Assembly (NCBI RefSeq): GCF_004127445.1
Contig: NZ_QEXM01000003.1
Location: 62,001 to 126,000 of the forward strand
Source: Streptomyces alfalfae
GTDB taxonomy: Bacteria; Actinomycetota; Actinomycetes; Streptomycetales; Streptomycetaceae
Direction: 5' to 3'
DNA length: 64,000 nucleotides
Part shown: one piece after another, positions 1 to 9,217 of the stretch
Layout: every line of letters begins with the position of its first letter
Position numbering within the stretch: position 1 is the stretch's first letter
The notes under the pieces: generated by a model
Seen by the model: the letters and a program-made list of their open reading frames with translations, nothing else
What the model was told of the DNA's origin: nothing
The model's database searches: none
Made by a program: the position numbers and the translations under genes

Positions 1-1
1 C

Positions 2-568
2 GTCGACGACGAGGTGGCCGCCGAGGTCTACCGGGGTGACGTGGCGGTGATGCTGGTGCGCCCCGTGAGCTATCCACTCGTGCGGTTCGCCGCCTGCCTG
101 CCCGTGGTGGCGGCCAACGCGCTGCTCGTCGGCGTCCCCGTGCTGCTGCTGTTCTCCTTCCTCGTCCCGATGACGGCGCCGACCGCCGGGAACGCCGCGC
201 TGTTCGCGCTGTCCACGCTCCTCTCGGTGCTCATCGCCTTCTGCGTGAACCTGCTGACCGGCATGACCGGCTTCCTCACCACCAACACCTGGGGCGTGCG
301 CATGCTCAAGCAGAGCGTGGTCGCGTTCTTCGCGGGGCAGCTCGTCCCAATCGCGCTGATGCCGGGCCCGCTCGCGGCCGTCGCCATGGCGCTGCCGTTC
401 AGGGGCATGGTCGACGGCCCGCTGACCCTGCTCCTCGGACGGTACGAGGGCGTCGCGGGAGCCCTTGGTGTGCTGGCCCAGCAGGCGGGCTGGGCCGTGG
501 CGCTCGCCGCCCTGTCCGCGGTGCTGTGGCGCGCCGCCACCGGACGCCTGGAGGTGCTCGGCGGATGA
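2..568 (+). CDS. ABC-2 type transporter permease (5' end outside window)
   Basis: The frame is open to the left edge with no convincing start, so the N-terminus is missing; 188 residues are visible. The visible part is hydrophobic with about five membrane-spanning stretches, as in ABC-2 family permeases (the ABC exporter class without a periplasmic binding protein). Its stop overlaps the ATG of the next permease in ATGA at 565-568, so the two are translationally coupled and probably form a heterodimeric membrane part. The ATPase subunit is presumably encoded just outside the window. Its place at the head of the sugar/cyclitol operon suggests export of the pathway product; that is inference. 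Confidence 0.75.
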   Translation, partial: VDDEVAAEVYRGDVAVMLVRPVSYPLVRFAACLPVVAANALLVGVPVLLLFSFLVPMTAPTAGNAALFALSTLLSVLIAFCVNLLTGMTGFLTTNTWGVRMLKQSVVAFFAGQLVPIALMPGPLAAVAMALPFRGMVDGPLTLLLGRYEGVAGALGVLAQQAGWAVALAALSAVLWRAATGRLEVLGG

Positions 569-1365
569 CGCGCACGGCTCTGCGGTACCTCCGGCTCTCC
601 CTCTTCCTCGGCGGCGTCGGGCTGCACCGGCTCGCCGCCTACCGGCTCGACTTCGTGCTCGGCGCGGGGGCGTTCCTGGTGCGGGTCGGCATCCAGACGG
701 CCGTGGTGGGCCTGGTCTTCCGCCAGGTGCCCGCCGTGGGCGGCTGGTCGTACCACGAGGTGCTCTTCCTGCTCGGCTTCTCCCTGCTGCCGCGCGGCCT
801 CGACCACCTCTTCACCGACCAGCTCTGGGAACTGGGCCGCAAACTGGTGCAGCGCGGGGAGTTCTACCGCTATCTCATCCGGCCGGTGAACCCGCTGTTC
901 TCCCTGCTCTCCGAGCGCTTCTTCCACCCCGACGGCCTGGGCGAGCTGATCGTCGGCGCGGTCCTCGTGTTCTGGGCGGGCAGTGAACTCGGCCTGGACC
1001 CGACCGCGGCGCAGTGGGCGCTCGCGCCGTTGCTCGTGCTCTGCGGCGCGCTGATCCACACCGCCGTGAAGCTGTTCTTCGCCTCGCTGTCCTTCTGGAC
1101 CGTGACGAGCCTGCCCTCGATGTACGCCGCCACGCAGGTGTCGGAGTTCGCCGCCTACCCGCTGGACATCTACCACTCCTCGCTGCGCGCCCTGCTGACC
1201 TGGGTGCTGCCCTTCGCCTTCACCTCGTACGTGCCCTGCGTCTACCTCCTGACGGGCGACACGGGCCTCCTGGTCTGGCTCCCCGTGGTGACCGCGGGGG
1301 CGGTGCTCACGGCTCTGGCGGTGTGGCGGCGCGGCATCAACCGATTCGACATGACCGGGAGTTGA
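565..1365 (+). CDS. ABC-2 type transporter permease
   Basis: This 266-residue membrane protein starts at the ATG embedded in the upstream stop (ATGA). About six hydrophobic segments are seen, with an Arg-rich N-terminus and a cytoplasmic stretch carrying an LVQRGEFYRYLIRPVNPLF segment. That segment is typical of ABC-2 permeases of the DUF990 type, which pair with a sister permease and one ATPase. It is followed after only 8 bp by the kinase gene, so it belongs to the same operon. The substrate cannot be read from sequence; the neighbours make an oligosaccharide or cyclitol glycoside a reasonable guess. A longer reading from 526 is open but would overlap the upstream gene by 43 bp. Confidence 0.8.
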   Translation: MTRTALRYLRLSLFLGGVGLHRLAAYRLDFVLGAGAFLVRVGIQTAVVGLVFRQVPAVGGWSYHEVLFLLGFSLLPRGLDHLFTDQLWELGRKLVQRGEFYRYLIRPVNPLFSLLSERFFHPDGLGELIVGAVLVFWAGSELGLDPTAAQWALAPLLVLCGALIHTAVKLFFASLSFWTVTSLPSMYAATQVSEFAAYPLDIYHSSLRALLTWVLPFAFTSYVPCVYLLTGDTGLLVWLPVVTAGAVLTALAVWRRGINRFDMTGS

Positions 1366-1373
1366 GACGCCGC

Positions 1374-2852
1374 ATGATCCGCGACGCAGACCTCGCACCG
1401 CTGTTGCGCACCGCGCCCTGGATGTCCGAGGACGGCCGCACGGCCGACCGCTACGAACGCGTCGACCACGCGGTGCTCGGCGACGCCGCGCTCCTCCTCG
1501 TGGTCGCCGCCGTCGGCGGGCCCGCGGCCGGGCAGCGGTTCTTCCTGCCCGTACGCCCCGGCGGCACGAGAGGCATCGAGGAGGCGCACGGCAGCACGGA
1601 GTTCGACGCCGCCGCCGTCGCCAGGGCCTGCTACGGCGGTGAGCTGCTGACCGCGCGCGGCGGTACCATCCGCTTCCGCGGGGCGGGCGGTCCCGCGCCC
1701 GACGTGCGCAGGCTGCCCTTCGAGCAGGGCTGGTCCTCCAACGCCCTGTCGCTGGTGGACATCGCCGGCGTGCCGCACATCCACAAGACCTACCGCAGGC
1801 TCGACGAGGCCGTGCGCGAACCGGAGCTGCTGCGGCTGATGAGCGGCACCGGGCACACCCCCGAGTGGGCCGGCGACTACACCTACACCGACCCGGCCAC
1901 GGGCGCCCGGCATCCGCTGGGCGTGATCTACCGCTACGCCCCCGGCGACGGCATCGACCTGCCGCTGCGGGAGAACCTGCGCTCGCTGTGGCCGCGCCTG
2001 ACCGACGCCCGGCAGTCGCCCGCCGACGTGGTGCGGCCCCATCTGCTGCCGCTGGAGGACCGGCTCCGCGCGGCCGGCACGTTCCTGCACGCCTTCCACC
2101 GCGACCTGGCGGCGCGGCTCGGCGGGCCCGCGCCCACCGGGTATCCGGCGCGGGAGGTGCTCGCGCGGGCCGCCGAGCGGCGGACCGGACTCGCGGAGGC
2201 GCGGGTGGCGCTGCCCGAGCAGTCCTGGCACGCCGCCTTCGCCGCGCTCGAAGCCGAAGTGGTATCGCTGGGCGCGGCGTTCGAGGGCCGGGACGAGGTG
2301 CCCGGAGCCGGCCCGTGCCACGGCGACCTCCACCTGTCCCACCTGCTGTGCGGCCCCGGCGCCGTCACCGGTTGGCGGATGAGCGTGATCGACCTCTCCA
2401 CGCCCGCGCTCGGCCCCGACGACCCGGGCTGGGCCGCGCAGTCGCCGCTCCAGGACCTCGTCGCCGTGGAGCGCGCCCTGGAGTACTTCGCGGCCGACGA
2501 GGCGGCGTTCGAGAGCGCCCGGCGCCTCGGCGTCGACTCCCTGGAGACGATGCGCGGCGCCCTGGACGGCGCCCCCGGCTGGGCGGAGGCGGACCGCGCC
2601 GTCCTCGACCAGGTGTTCCGCACGGCCGACCGGTGGCGGGAGCGCGTGCTGCGGCTGCTGCTCGGCCCGGCCGCCGACAGCCCGCTGCGGCGCCTGCTGT
2701 ACCTGCGGCGGCTGCTGCACGAGCTGGCCTACAACTGCGCCCACGCCCGCCCCTACCACGCCGCGATCGACCTGCGCCACGCCCTGGCGCTGGGCGGCGC
2801 GCGCACCCCCGCCCTCCATCCCGCCTCCGCTTCGACCTCCGCGAGGACGTGA
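1374..2852 (+). CDS. Maltokinase-like / aminoglycoside phosphotransferase-fold sugar kinase
   Basis: This 492-residue protein has the CHGDLHLSHLL catalytic-loop motif followed by a VIDLSTP metal-binding segment, the arrangement of the APH/maltokinase (Mak, Pep2) fold. The long N-terminal cap before the kinase core and the total length also fit maltokinase, which makes maltose-1-phosphate from maltose and ATP for GlgE-type glucan synthesis. Here it is not beside treS or glgE but inside an operon with two GT5-like enzymes and a C7-cyclitol cyclase, so its substrate may be a pathway sugar or pseudosugar. Alternatively it phosphorylates the product for self-protection, as AcbK-type kinases do for acarbose. 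The ATG at 1374 follows the permease closely, and the stop overlaps the next start region. Confidence 0.65.
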   Translation: MIRDADLAPLLRTAPWMSEDGRTADRYERVDHAVLGDAALLLVVAAVGGPAAGQRFFLPVRPGGTRGIEEAHGSTEFDAAAVARACYGGELLTARGGTIRFRGAGGPAPDVRRLPFEQGWSSNALSLVDIAGVPHIHKTYRRLDEAVREPELLRLMSGTGHTPEWAGDYTYTDPATGARHPLGVIYRYAPGDGIDLPLRENLRSLWPRLTDARQSPADVVRPHLLPLEDRLRAAGTFLHAFHRDLAARLGGPAPTGYPAREVLARAAERRTGLAEARVALPEQSWHAAFAALEAEVVSLGAAFEGRDEVPGAGPCHGDLHLSHLLCGPGAVTGWRMSVIDLSTPALGPDDPGWAAQSPLQDLVAVERALEYFAADEAAFESARRLGVDSLETMRGALDGAPGWAEADRAVLDQVFRTADRWRERVLRLLLGPAADSPLRRLLYLRRLLHELAYNCAHARPYHAAIDLRHALALGGARTPALHPASASTSART

Positions 2853-2854
2853 CC

Positions 2855-4957
2855 GTGACCGAGCCGACCGACCCGCGCCTGCACATCATCGAGACGTACT
2901 TCGAGTGCTGCGGCTTCGACCACACCTTCCTGCAGGGCGGCACCTCGGTGTACCTGTGGAACCTCTCCCGGGCCTTCGCCGCGCGCGGCCACCGGGTCTC
3001 CATCGTCACCCCGGCCCACGGCAGGCTCGACGACCTCCGTGAGCGCTACGAGGTCGAGGACCTGCCCTACGAGGACGTCCACACGGTGCCGGTCGTCCTC
3101 GACCCGCAGGTGTGGCGGGGCTTTCCCGCCGAGGTCTCCCTGGAGCTGCGCACCACCGCGCACCGCATCCGCCTGGACGGGGTCGACCTGTACTTCCTGG
3201 CCGACGCGTACCTGGACCGGCTGCCGGAGACGTTCTACCCGCCCTACTCCGCCAAGGGCAACGACCTGGTCTTCTTCAAGCCGCTCGTCTTCCAGGTCGA
3301 CAGCGTGCGGTTCCTGCGCACGTGGTTCGGCGACGAGAAGGCCCTCGTACACGCCCACGAGCCGTATTACCACTATCTGCTGCCCGCCGCGCTGCGCGAC
3401 GACCCCTCGAAGCTGGTCGTCAGCAACGTGCAGAGCAACATGCCGATCACCAAGAAGGTCTACGGGCCCAAGGTGCGGCGGCTCCTCGACGAGCTGGGGG
3501 TGGACGTGCCCCTGCCCGCGCCGGACACCGCCGACGCGCTTCCGGCGGCGATCCGCCAGTACCAGCAGCTCACGCATCTGCACTACGACTACCCGGCCGA
3601 CCACGTGGCGGTCTACGAACTGACCGCCGAGCACGCCGACCTGATCGACTTCCTCTCCGAGGGGCAGCTCGACTTCTACGCGTCCTTCAGGGACACGCCC
3701 TTCGAGCAGCTCTTCGCCCGGCTGCCGATCGCCGACGTGGTGCGGCGCAACGCGCACAAGATGTTCGTGGGCGGCTGCGCGATCTCCGACGAATGGCTCG
3801 CCTGGGACCCCGCCGACGTCGACCGGGAGAAGGTGCTCGGCGGCCTCGGCCTCGACCCGGCCCTGCCCACGTTCTTCCACAACGCGCGCTACGCGGTGCA
3901 CCACAAGGGCCAGGTGGAGCTGTTGCGCGCGGTGGACCGCGTCCTGTCCGACGGGCTCGCCGCCAATTTCGTCGTGCGCTGCATCTCCGCCGACGGCATC
4001 GACGACCCGTTCTTCCACGAGATCGCCCGGCGGCACACCGGTCGGCTGCACCTGGAGTGGGAGCGCGTGGACGAGCGGAGCGTCTTCGCGTACGCGGCGT
4101 CCGCCGACTTCTGCCTCTTCCCGTCCAAGTTCGAGATGGACACGTTCCTGATCGCGCAGGGCGAGGCGATGACGGCCGGCGCGGTCCCCATCGCCACCGA
4201 CCAGCGGGGCATGGCCCACTTCCGGCACGCGGACGGCCCCGGGACCGCCACCGGCTTCGCGGTGAACCGGTCGTTCGCCGAGGACGACGAACTGCTCACC
4301 GCCGCGCTGACCGCGCGCGTGAAGGAGGCGGTGGCCCTGTGGACCGACGACCCCGGCCACTACCGGGAGCTGGCCCGCCGCTCGGCGGCCGTCGCCCGCG
4401 CCTTCACCTGGGAGCACTGCGCCGACCTGCACCTGGCCGCCTTCACCCGGCTCTGGCGCGGCGAGCCCGCTCGGCTGCCCGCCGAACGCGCCCTGCGGCA
4501 CGGCTGGACGGAGCTGCTGCCCGACGAGCTGCTGACCGTCGACGCGGCGGTCGAACACGGTGACCTCGCCGCGTACGAGCGCCTCGCCCCGCTGGACGAC
4601 GGGGCCGCCCGGCGGTTCTTCGACGCCGCCTGGCTGCGCGCCGACTTCGCCACCTGCGAGCAGGCGATCCGGCGCCGTCCCGACGCGGTGCCCGCCGAGG
4701 ACGTGACCCGGCTGCGCACCCGCCTCGCGCTGCTGCCCGACGGAGCGCTCCGCTACCGGCTCGCGCACGCCGACCGCGTCGAACTGGTCCTGCCCGCGCC
4801 GCCCGACGCCCAGGGCCGCGCACGGCCCGAGGTCCGGCCGCTGACCCGCACCGCCCCCGGCGAGTTCGCGGGCCCCGCGCCGGAGCGCCCCGGCGCATGG
4901 CTGCTGCTCACCCTCTCCTCCGGGCGCGTGACGTGGGACGAGGTGCGGCATGGCTGA
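2855..4957 (+). CDS. GT5-like (glycogen-synthase-type) glycosyltransferase, first paralogue
   Basis: This is a roughly 700-residue GT-B enzyme. The N-terminus ([11 protein letters not shown], then [19 protein letters not shown]) matches the start of starch/glycogen synthases. The C-terminal Rossmann half has a nucleotide-site segment ([14 protein letters not shown]) and an E-x7-E-like stretch ([16 protein letters not shown]). A C-terminal extension of about 200 residues is shared with the second glycosyltransferase at 6167. GTG 2855 is preferred because GCGAGGAC lies about 8 bp upstream; GTG 2849, inside a GTGA overlap with the kinase stop, is possible. The next gene overlaps by 8 bp. In acarbose assembly two such homologues share the work: one makes a normal glycoside and the other, a pseudo-glycosyltransferase, joins an activated cyclitol through a C-N bond. 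Either role is possible here. Confidence 0.7.
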   Translation: MTEPTDPRLHIIETYFECCGFDHTFLQGGTSVYLWNLSRAFAARGHRVSIVTPAHGRLDDLRERYEVEDLPYEDVHTVPVVLDPQVWRGFPAEVSLELRTTAHRIRLDGVDLYFLADAYLDRLPETFYPPYSAKGNDLVFFKPLVFQVDSVRFLRTWFGDEKALVHAHEPYYHYLLPAALRDDPSKLVVSNVQSNMPITKKVYGPKVRRLLDELGVDVPLPAPDTADALPAAIRQYQQLTHLHYDYPADHVAVYELTAEHADLIDFLSEGQLDFYASFRDTPFEQLFARLPIADVVRRNAHKMFVGGCAISDEWLAWDPADVDREKVLGGLGLDPALPTFFHNARYAVHHKGQVELLRAVDRVLSDGLAANFVVRCISADGIDDPFFHEIARRHTGRLHLEWERVDERSVFAYAASADFCLFPSKFEMDTFLIAQGEAMTAGAVPIATDQRGMAHFRHADGPGTATGFAVNRSFAEDDELLTAALTARVKEAVALWTDDPGHYRELARRSAAVARAFTWEHCADLHLAAFTRLWRGEPARLPAERALRHGWTELLPDELLTVDAAVEHGDLAAYERLAPLDDGAARRFFDAAWLRADFATCEQAIRRRPDAVPAEDVTRLRTRLALLPDGALRYRLAHADRVELVLPAPPDAQGRARPEVRPLTRTAPGEFAGPAPERPGAWLLLTLSSGRVTWDEVRHG

Positions 4958-6068
4958 GCCCGGCGCGGTACGGGCGGTGCTGCTCGCGGGCGGCGAGGGC
5001 AGGCGCATGGGCCCGCTCGGCACCGGCCGCCTCAAGCCCCTCGTGCCCTACGGCGGCGCCTGCCGCCTCATCGACTTCAGCCTGGCCAACGCGCGGGCGT
5101 CCGGGCTCGGCGAGGTCGTGCTGCTCTCCCAGTACGAGGAGCGGCAGCTCATGGACGACCTGCACCGGGTGTGGAACACCTCGCCCGGCTTCCGGGTGCA
5201 CTTCGGCCCGTACGACCACGCCTACCGCACGGCCGGGGCCGGCCTGCCCCGTGAACTGCCCGAGCGGGCCTGGCCCTTGGAGCGCGGCACGGCCGACGCG
5301 CTGATCCGCAAGAGCGCGTACGTCTTCGGGGGCGACGCCGAGCAGGTCCTCGTCCTCCACGCCGACCACGTCTACCGCTTCGACTACGGGCCGCTCATCG
5401 AGGAGCACCGGGCGTCGGGGGCCGCGCTGACCGTCGCGTACCAGCGCATCGAACCGCGCTGGGTGCACCTGTTCGGCATGGTCGAGTTCGACGCGGCGGG
5501 GCATCTGACGGCGTTCGTCGAGAAGCCCGAGAACCCCACGAGCGACCTGGTCTTCGCCGCGTTCTGCGTCTTCGACGCGCGCGTGCTGCGCCGCCATCTG
5601 GAGCTGCTGGACGGCACGGACTGGCAGCACGACATCAGCCGCGACGTGATCCCCGCGATGCTCGCGGCCGGAGAGCACATCCGCGGCCACGAGGTCGCCG
5701 GGCACTGGCAGGACATCGGCACCGTCGAGCGCTACCACCGCGCCCACCTCGCCCTCGCCTCCCCGCAGCCCGACGCGCCCGCGCTGCCCGTCGAGCGGAT
5801 GCCCTGGACCGTCGCGCCCGAGGTGGCGCGCCACCGGGTGGCCCGCGGCCCCGGCGTACGGGACTCCGTGGTCCCCGCCGACCTGGTCAACCACGGCCTG
5901 GTGGAGGACAGCGTGCTGTTCCCCGGCGTCCGTGTCGGCGCCGGGGCCCGGGTGCGGCGCAGCGTCGTCCTGCCCGGCGCCGCCGTGCCGTCGGGCGCCG
6001 ACCTGGTCTCGGCGGTGGTCATGGAGGACGGCCGTGTGCAGCAGGTGGCGGACGGGGCGCGGCCGTGA
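4950..6068 (+). CDS. GlgC-like sugar/cyclitol-1-phosphate nucleotidyltransferase
   Basis: This 372-residue protein opens with the nucleotidyltransferase P-loop-like motif ([13 protein letters not shown], then LKPLVPYGG) and has [12 protein letters not shown] and VEKPENP motifs. It ends in a left-handed beta-helix-like region, as in glucose-1-phosphate adenylyltransferase. It overlaps the upstream glycosyltransferase by 8 bp. Inside a cluster with an EEVS-type cyclase, a GlgC relative is the expected enzyme for activating a cyclitol-1-phosphate to its NDP form (the AcbR and ValB role); ordinary ADP-glucose synthesis is the alternative. Nucleotide preference cannot be judged by eye. A 98-bp gap to the next gene is the only sizeable gap in this operon apart from those within 30 bp. 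Confidence 0.7.
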   Translation: MAEPGAVRAVLLAGGEGRRMGPLGTGRLKPLVPYGGACRLIDFSLANARASGLGEVVLLSQYEERQLMDDLHRVWNTSPGFRVHFGPYDHAYRTAGAGLPRELPERAWPLERGTADALIRKSAYVFGGDAEQVLVLHADHVYRFDYGPLIEEHRASGAALTVAYQRIEPRWVHLFGMVEFDAAGHLTAFVEKPENPTSDLVFAAFCVFDARVLRRHLELLDGTDWQHDISRDVIPAMLAAGEHIRGHEVAGHWQDIGTVERYHRAHLALASPQPDAPALPVERMPWTVAPEVARHRVARGPGVRDSVVPADLVNHGLVEDSVLFPGVRVGAGARVRRSVVLPGAAVPSGADLVSAVVMEDGRVQQVADGARP

Positions 6069-6166
6069 CCGGATCCATCGGCCGCCGCGCCGCACACATC
6101 GACCGGCAGGGACCGCGCGCCGCTGTGGCGCGCGCCGTCCCCGCACAGTGAGGGAGCGCTACTTCC

Positions 6167-9100
6167 GTGCACATCATCCATGTCTCCTTCGAGTGCGGCG
6201 GCTTCGACGGCCGCCTGATGCGCGGCGGTCTCTCACCGCTGGTGTGGAACCTGTCGCGCGCCTACGCGGCGCGCGGCCACCGCGTCTCCGTGATCACCCC
6301 GGCGCACGGTCTCCTCGACGCGCTGCGGGAGGACTACCCGATCGAGGAGACGCCCTACCGCCGCGAGCACTCCGTGCCGCTGGTCCTGGACCCCAAGGCG
6401 TGGCCGGACCACCCGGGTGAGGTCGCCCTCGACGTGACCACGCGCGCCCACCGGCTCCGGCTGGACGGCGTCGACGTGTACTTCCTGTCCAACACGCAGC
6501 TCGACCTGCTGCCCGACCGCCTCTACCCGCCGCCGGGCACGGCCGGGCGCGACCTCGCCCACTTCAAGCCGCTGGTCTTCCAGGTGGACGCGGCGCGCTT
6601 CCTGGCGGAGCTGACCGGCGACGAGCCCGCCGTGGTGCACGGCTTCGAGCCGTCCTACTCCTGGCTGCTGCCGCCCGTGCTCGGCGCGGCCCCGCGGCTG
6701 CGCACCGCCGTGACGGTCGCCGCCAACGCGCCCGTCACGCAGAAGCTCTACCGGCCGCAGGTGGAACGGCTCCTCGACCTGTTCGGCGTGCGCGACGCCG
6801 TGGCCCTGGACGGCCTGGACGCGCCGCCTCCCGCGGAGGACGCCGCCACGGCCGTGATGTCCCGCGCCCTGGCGGGCACCCGCATGCACGACGTGTACGG
6901 CCCCGACCACGTCGGGCTCTTCCCGCTGGTCACCGCGCACGCCGACCTCGTGGACTTCGTGTCGCCCGGACAGCGCGCCTACTACAGCACCTTCCGCGAC
7001 ACGCCGATGGAAGCGCTCTTCGAGACCCTGCCGCTCGCCCGGCAGGTGCGCGAGCAGGCCCACAAGCTGCTCGTGGGCGGCTGCGGCATCGCGGAGAGCT
7101 GGCTGGCCCGTGATCCGGCCGCCGTCGACCGCGCCGAGGTGCTGCGGTCGCTGGGGCTCGACCCGGCGCGCCCGGTCTTCTACCACGCGGCCCGCTACGC
7201 GGTGCACCACAAGGGCCAGTTGGAGCTGGTGCGGGCGATCGAGGAGGTGCTCGCCACCGACCCGGAGATCAGCTTCGTCATCCGCTGTTCGACCGGCCGG
7301 GGCGGCCAGAAGACCGCGGGCGCCGCCAACGCCTACTTCCAGCGCGTCGCCGACCGCCATCCCGGCCAGGTCCACCTCGACTGGCGGCTCGCCGACGAGG
7401 ACACCCTCTTCACGCACGCGGCCTGCGCCGACTTCTGCGTCTACCCGTCCAAGTACGAGCTGGACGGCTTCCTCATCGCCCAGGCCGAGGCCATGGCGTG
7501 CGGTGCGGTGCCGATCGCCACGGCCCAGCAGGTCACCGCGCACTTCCGGCACGCGCTGCCGCTCACCGACCGCGCGGCGACCGGATTCGCCGTACGCGGC
7601 TCGTTCCACGACGACGACCCGGCGCTCGCCGGGGAGCTCGTCGCGCGCATCAGGGAGGCCGCCGCCGTGTTCCGCCACGACCCGGGCGCCTACGCCCGCC
7701 TGTCGGCCGGCGCCCGCCGCACGGCACGGGGCTTCACCTGGGAGCGGGCCGCCGACGCGCGGCTCGCGGCCTTCGACTCCCTGCTGCGCGGCGAGCCGCT
7801 GCGCTTCCCCGACGAGGAGGCCATCCGGTACGGCTGGTTCGACCGGCTCTCCGACGCGGCCTGGCGCGAGCACCGCGCCCTCATCGCGCGCGTCGCCGCC
7901 GAGCGCGGTGACCTCGCGGCCTACGGGCGCGTCGCGCCGCTGGACGCGGCGGCGTACGAGCGTCTCTTCGAAGCCGCGTACGCACGGGCCGACTTCGCCC
8001 GGAGCACGGAGGTGGCCCGCGCCGCGGACCGCCCGGACCTCGCGGACCAGCTCCGCGAGCGCTGCCGGGTGTCCCGCGCGCCGGGCGGCGCGCTGACGGT
8101 GACCTACCGCCACCCGCTCCTCGAACGGGTCCAGATCGTCACGCGGGCCGCCCCCGAGACCGCCGGCGCACGCGAGTCCGCCACCGAGGCGCTGGCCTCC
8201 GACGAGCCGGTGCCCACCGGCAGCGGGGCCGCGCTCACGGCGCTCGAACCGGTCGGCGACGGAGTCTTCAGGGGCCTCGTCGACGGGCCGCCGGCCGGCC
8301 GTGACCTGGTGCTGATGCTGACGCTGCGGTCGGGCCGTGTCGCCTGGGACACCGTGCCGGTGACCGACCCGCCCTACCGCGTCGTCGCCACCGACCTCGA
8401 CGGCACCCTGCTCCGCAGCGACCTCACCGTCTCCGAGCGCACCCGGCGGGCGCTGGCCCTCGTCGCCGATGCCGGGGCGCACCACCTGGTCGTCACCGGG
8501 CGGCCCGCGACGGCCTGCAAGGACTTCCTCGCCGGGCTCGGCTACCGCGGCCTGGCCGTGTGCGGTCAGGGCGCCCAGCTCTACGACGCGGCCACCGACC
8601 GGCTCCTGGAGTCCGCCTCGCTCGACCTGGACCTCGCCCGCGACGTGGTGGAGCGCGCCGAGGCCGTGCTCGGGACCCTGGAACTCGGGGTCGTCACGGC
8701 GCCGCCCGAGAGCCGTTTCAAGGTCACCCCCCGCTTCGGGGAACGCGTCAGGCACGGCTGGGACGTCACCACCGACCGTTCGCTGCTGTGGGCCTCGCCC
8801 ATCGACAAGCTCGTGCTGCACCACCCCGAGGTGCCCGAGGACGACGTCGCCGCCACCGTCGCGGAGCTGTGCGGCGACGCGGTCTCCGTGGTGCATTCGG
8901 TCAAGGGCATGGTGGAGGTGCTGCCACCCGGCGTCACCAAGGGCGCGGGCGTGGCGCGCGCGGCGGCGCTCCTGGGCTTCACGGGGGCCGACACCATCGC
9001 CTTCGGCGACATGCCCAACGACATTCCGCTGCTCGCCTGGGCGGGACACGGCGTGGCCGTCGCCAACGGGCACCCGGAGCTGCGGCGCATGGCCGACGAG

Positions 9101-9217
9101 ACGGCGCCCGGCAACGACGAGGACGGGGTCGCGGCGGTCCTGGAACGCCTCTTCGCCCCCGCCACGCCGGCCGCCGCCCCCGTGCCCGTCCTGCGCGGGG
9201 AGGCCGCCCATGACTGA
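6167..9217 (+). CDS. GT5-like glycosyltransferase fused to HAD-IIB (Cof-type) phosphatase
   Basis: This 1016-residue two-part enzyme has residues 1 to about 735 closely paralogous to the glycosyltransferase at 2855: the same HIIHVSFECGG start, [14 protein letters not shown] and SKYELDGFLIAQAEAMACG motifs, and the same C-terminal extension. From about residue 740 a complete HAD-IIB phosphatase follows, with DLDGTLL (nucleophile Asp), VVTGRP, a Lys-bearing PGVTKGAG and FGDMPNDIPLL. This is the trehalose/sucrose-phosphate and Cof class. A fusion of transferase and phosphatase suggests that a phosphorylated sugar or cyclitol product is dephosphorylated at once, like the trehalose-6-phosphate logic in validamycin synthesis. 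Start GTG 6167 has AGGGAG 10 bp upstream. The stop overlaps the MalQ start by 8 bp. Confidence 0.75.
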   Translation: MHIIHVSFECGGFDGRLMRGGLSPLVWNLSRAYAARGHRVSVITPAHGLLDALREDYPIEETPYRREHSVPLVLDPKAWPDHPGEVALDVTTRAHRLRLDGVDVYFLSNTQLDLLPDRLYPPPGTAGRDLAHFKPLVFQVDAARFLAELTGDEPAVVHGFEPSYSWLLPPVLGAAPRLRTAVTVAANAPVTQKLYRPQVERLLDLFGVRDAVALDGLDAPPPAEDAATAVMSRALAGTRMHDVYGPDHVGLFPLVTAHADLVDFVSPGQRAYYSTFRDTPMEALFETLPLARQVREQAHKLLVGGCGIAESWLARDPAAVDRAEVLRSLGLDPARPVFYHAARYAVHHKGQLELVRAIEEVLATDPEISFVIRCSTGRGGQKTAGAANAYFQRVADRHPGQVHLDWRLADEDTLFTHAACADFCVYPSKYELDGFLIAQAEAMACGAVPIATAQQVTAHFRHALPLTDRAATGFAVRGSFHDDDPALAGELVARIREAAAVFRHDPGAYARLSAGARRTARGFTWERAADARLAAFDSLLRGEPLRFPDEEAIRYGWFDRLSDAAWREHRALIARVAAERGDLAAYGRVAPLDAAAYERLFEAAYARADFARSTEVARAADRPDLADQLRERCRVSRAPGGALTVTYRHPLLERVQIVTRAAPETAGARESATEALASDEPVPTGSGAALTALEPVGDGVFRGLVDGPPAGRDLVLMLTLRSGRVAWDTVPVTDPPYRVVATDLDGTLLRSDLTVSERTRRALALVADAGAHHLVVTGRPATACKDFLAGLGYRGLAVCGQGAQLYDAATDRLLESASLDLDLARDVVERAEAVLGTLELGVVTAPPESRFKVTPRFGERVRHGWDVTTDRSLLWASPIDKLVLHHPEVPEDDVAATVAELCGDAVSVVHSVKGMVEVLPPGVTKGAGVARAAALLGFTGADTIAFGDMPNDIPLLAWAGHGVAVANGHPELRRMADETAPGNDEDGVAAVLERLFAPATPAAAPVPVLRGEAAHD

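Noticed and set aside
70..1398. Long minus-strand open frames across region A (also 1242-2819, 2753-5035, 6233-9532, 8979-10871)
   Set aside because: Their translations are Arg/Gly/Val/Glu/Gln-rich, without family motifs, and lie antisense to well-supported genes. They arise from GC-rich third positions.
4950..6068. Housekeeping glgC for glycogen synthesis
   Set aside because: It is embedded by overlaps in the cyclitol-type operon; a housekeeping role cannot be excluded, so the symbol was withheld.
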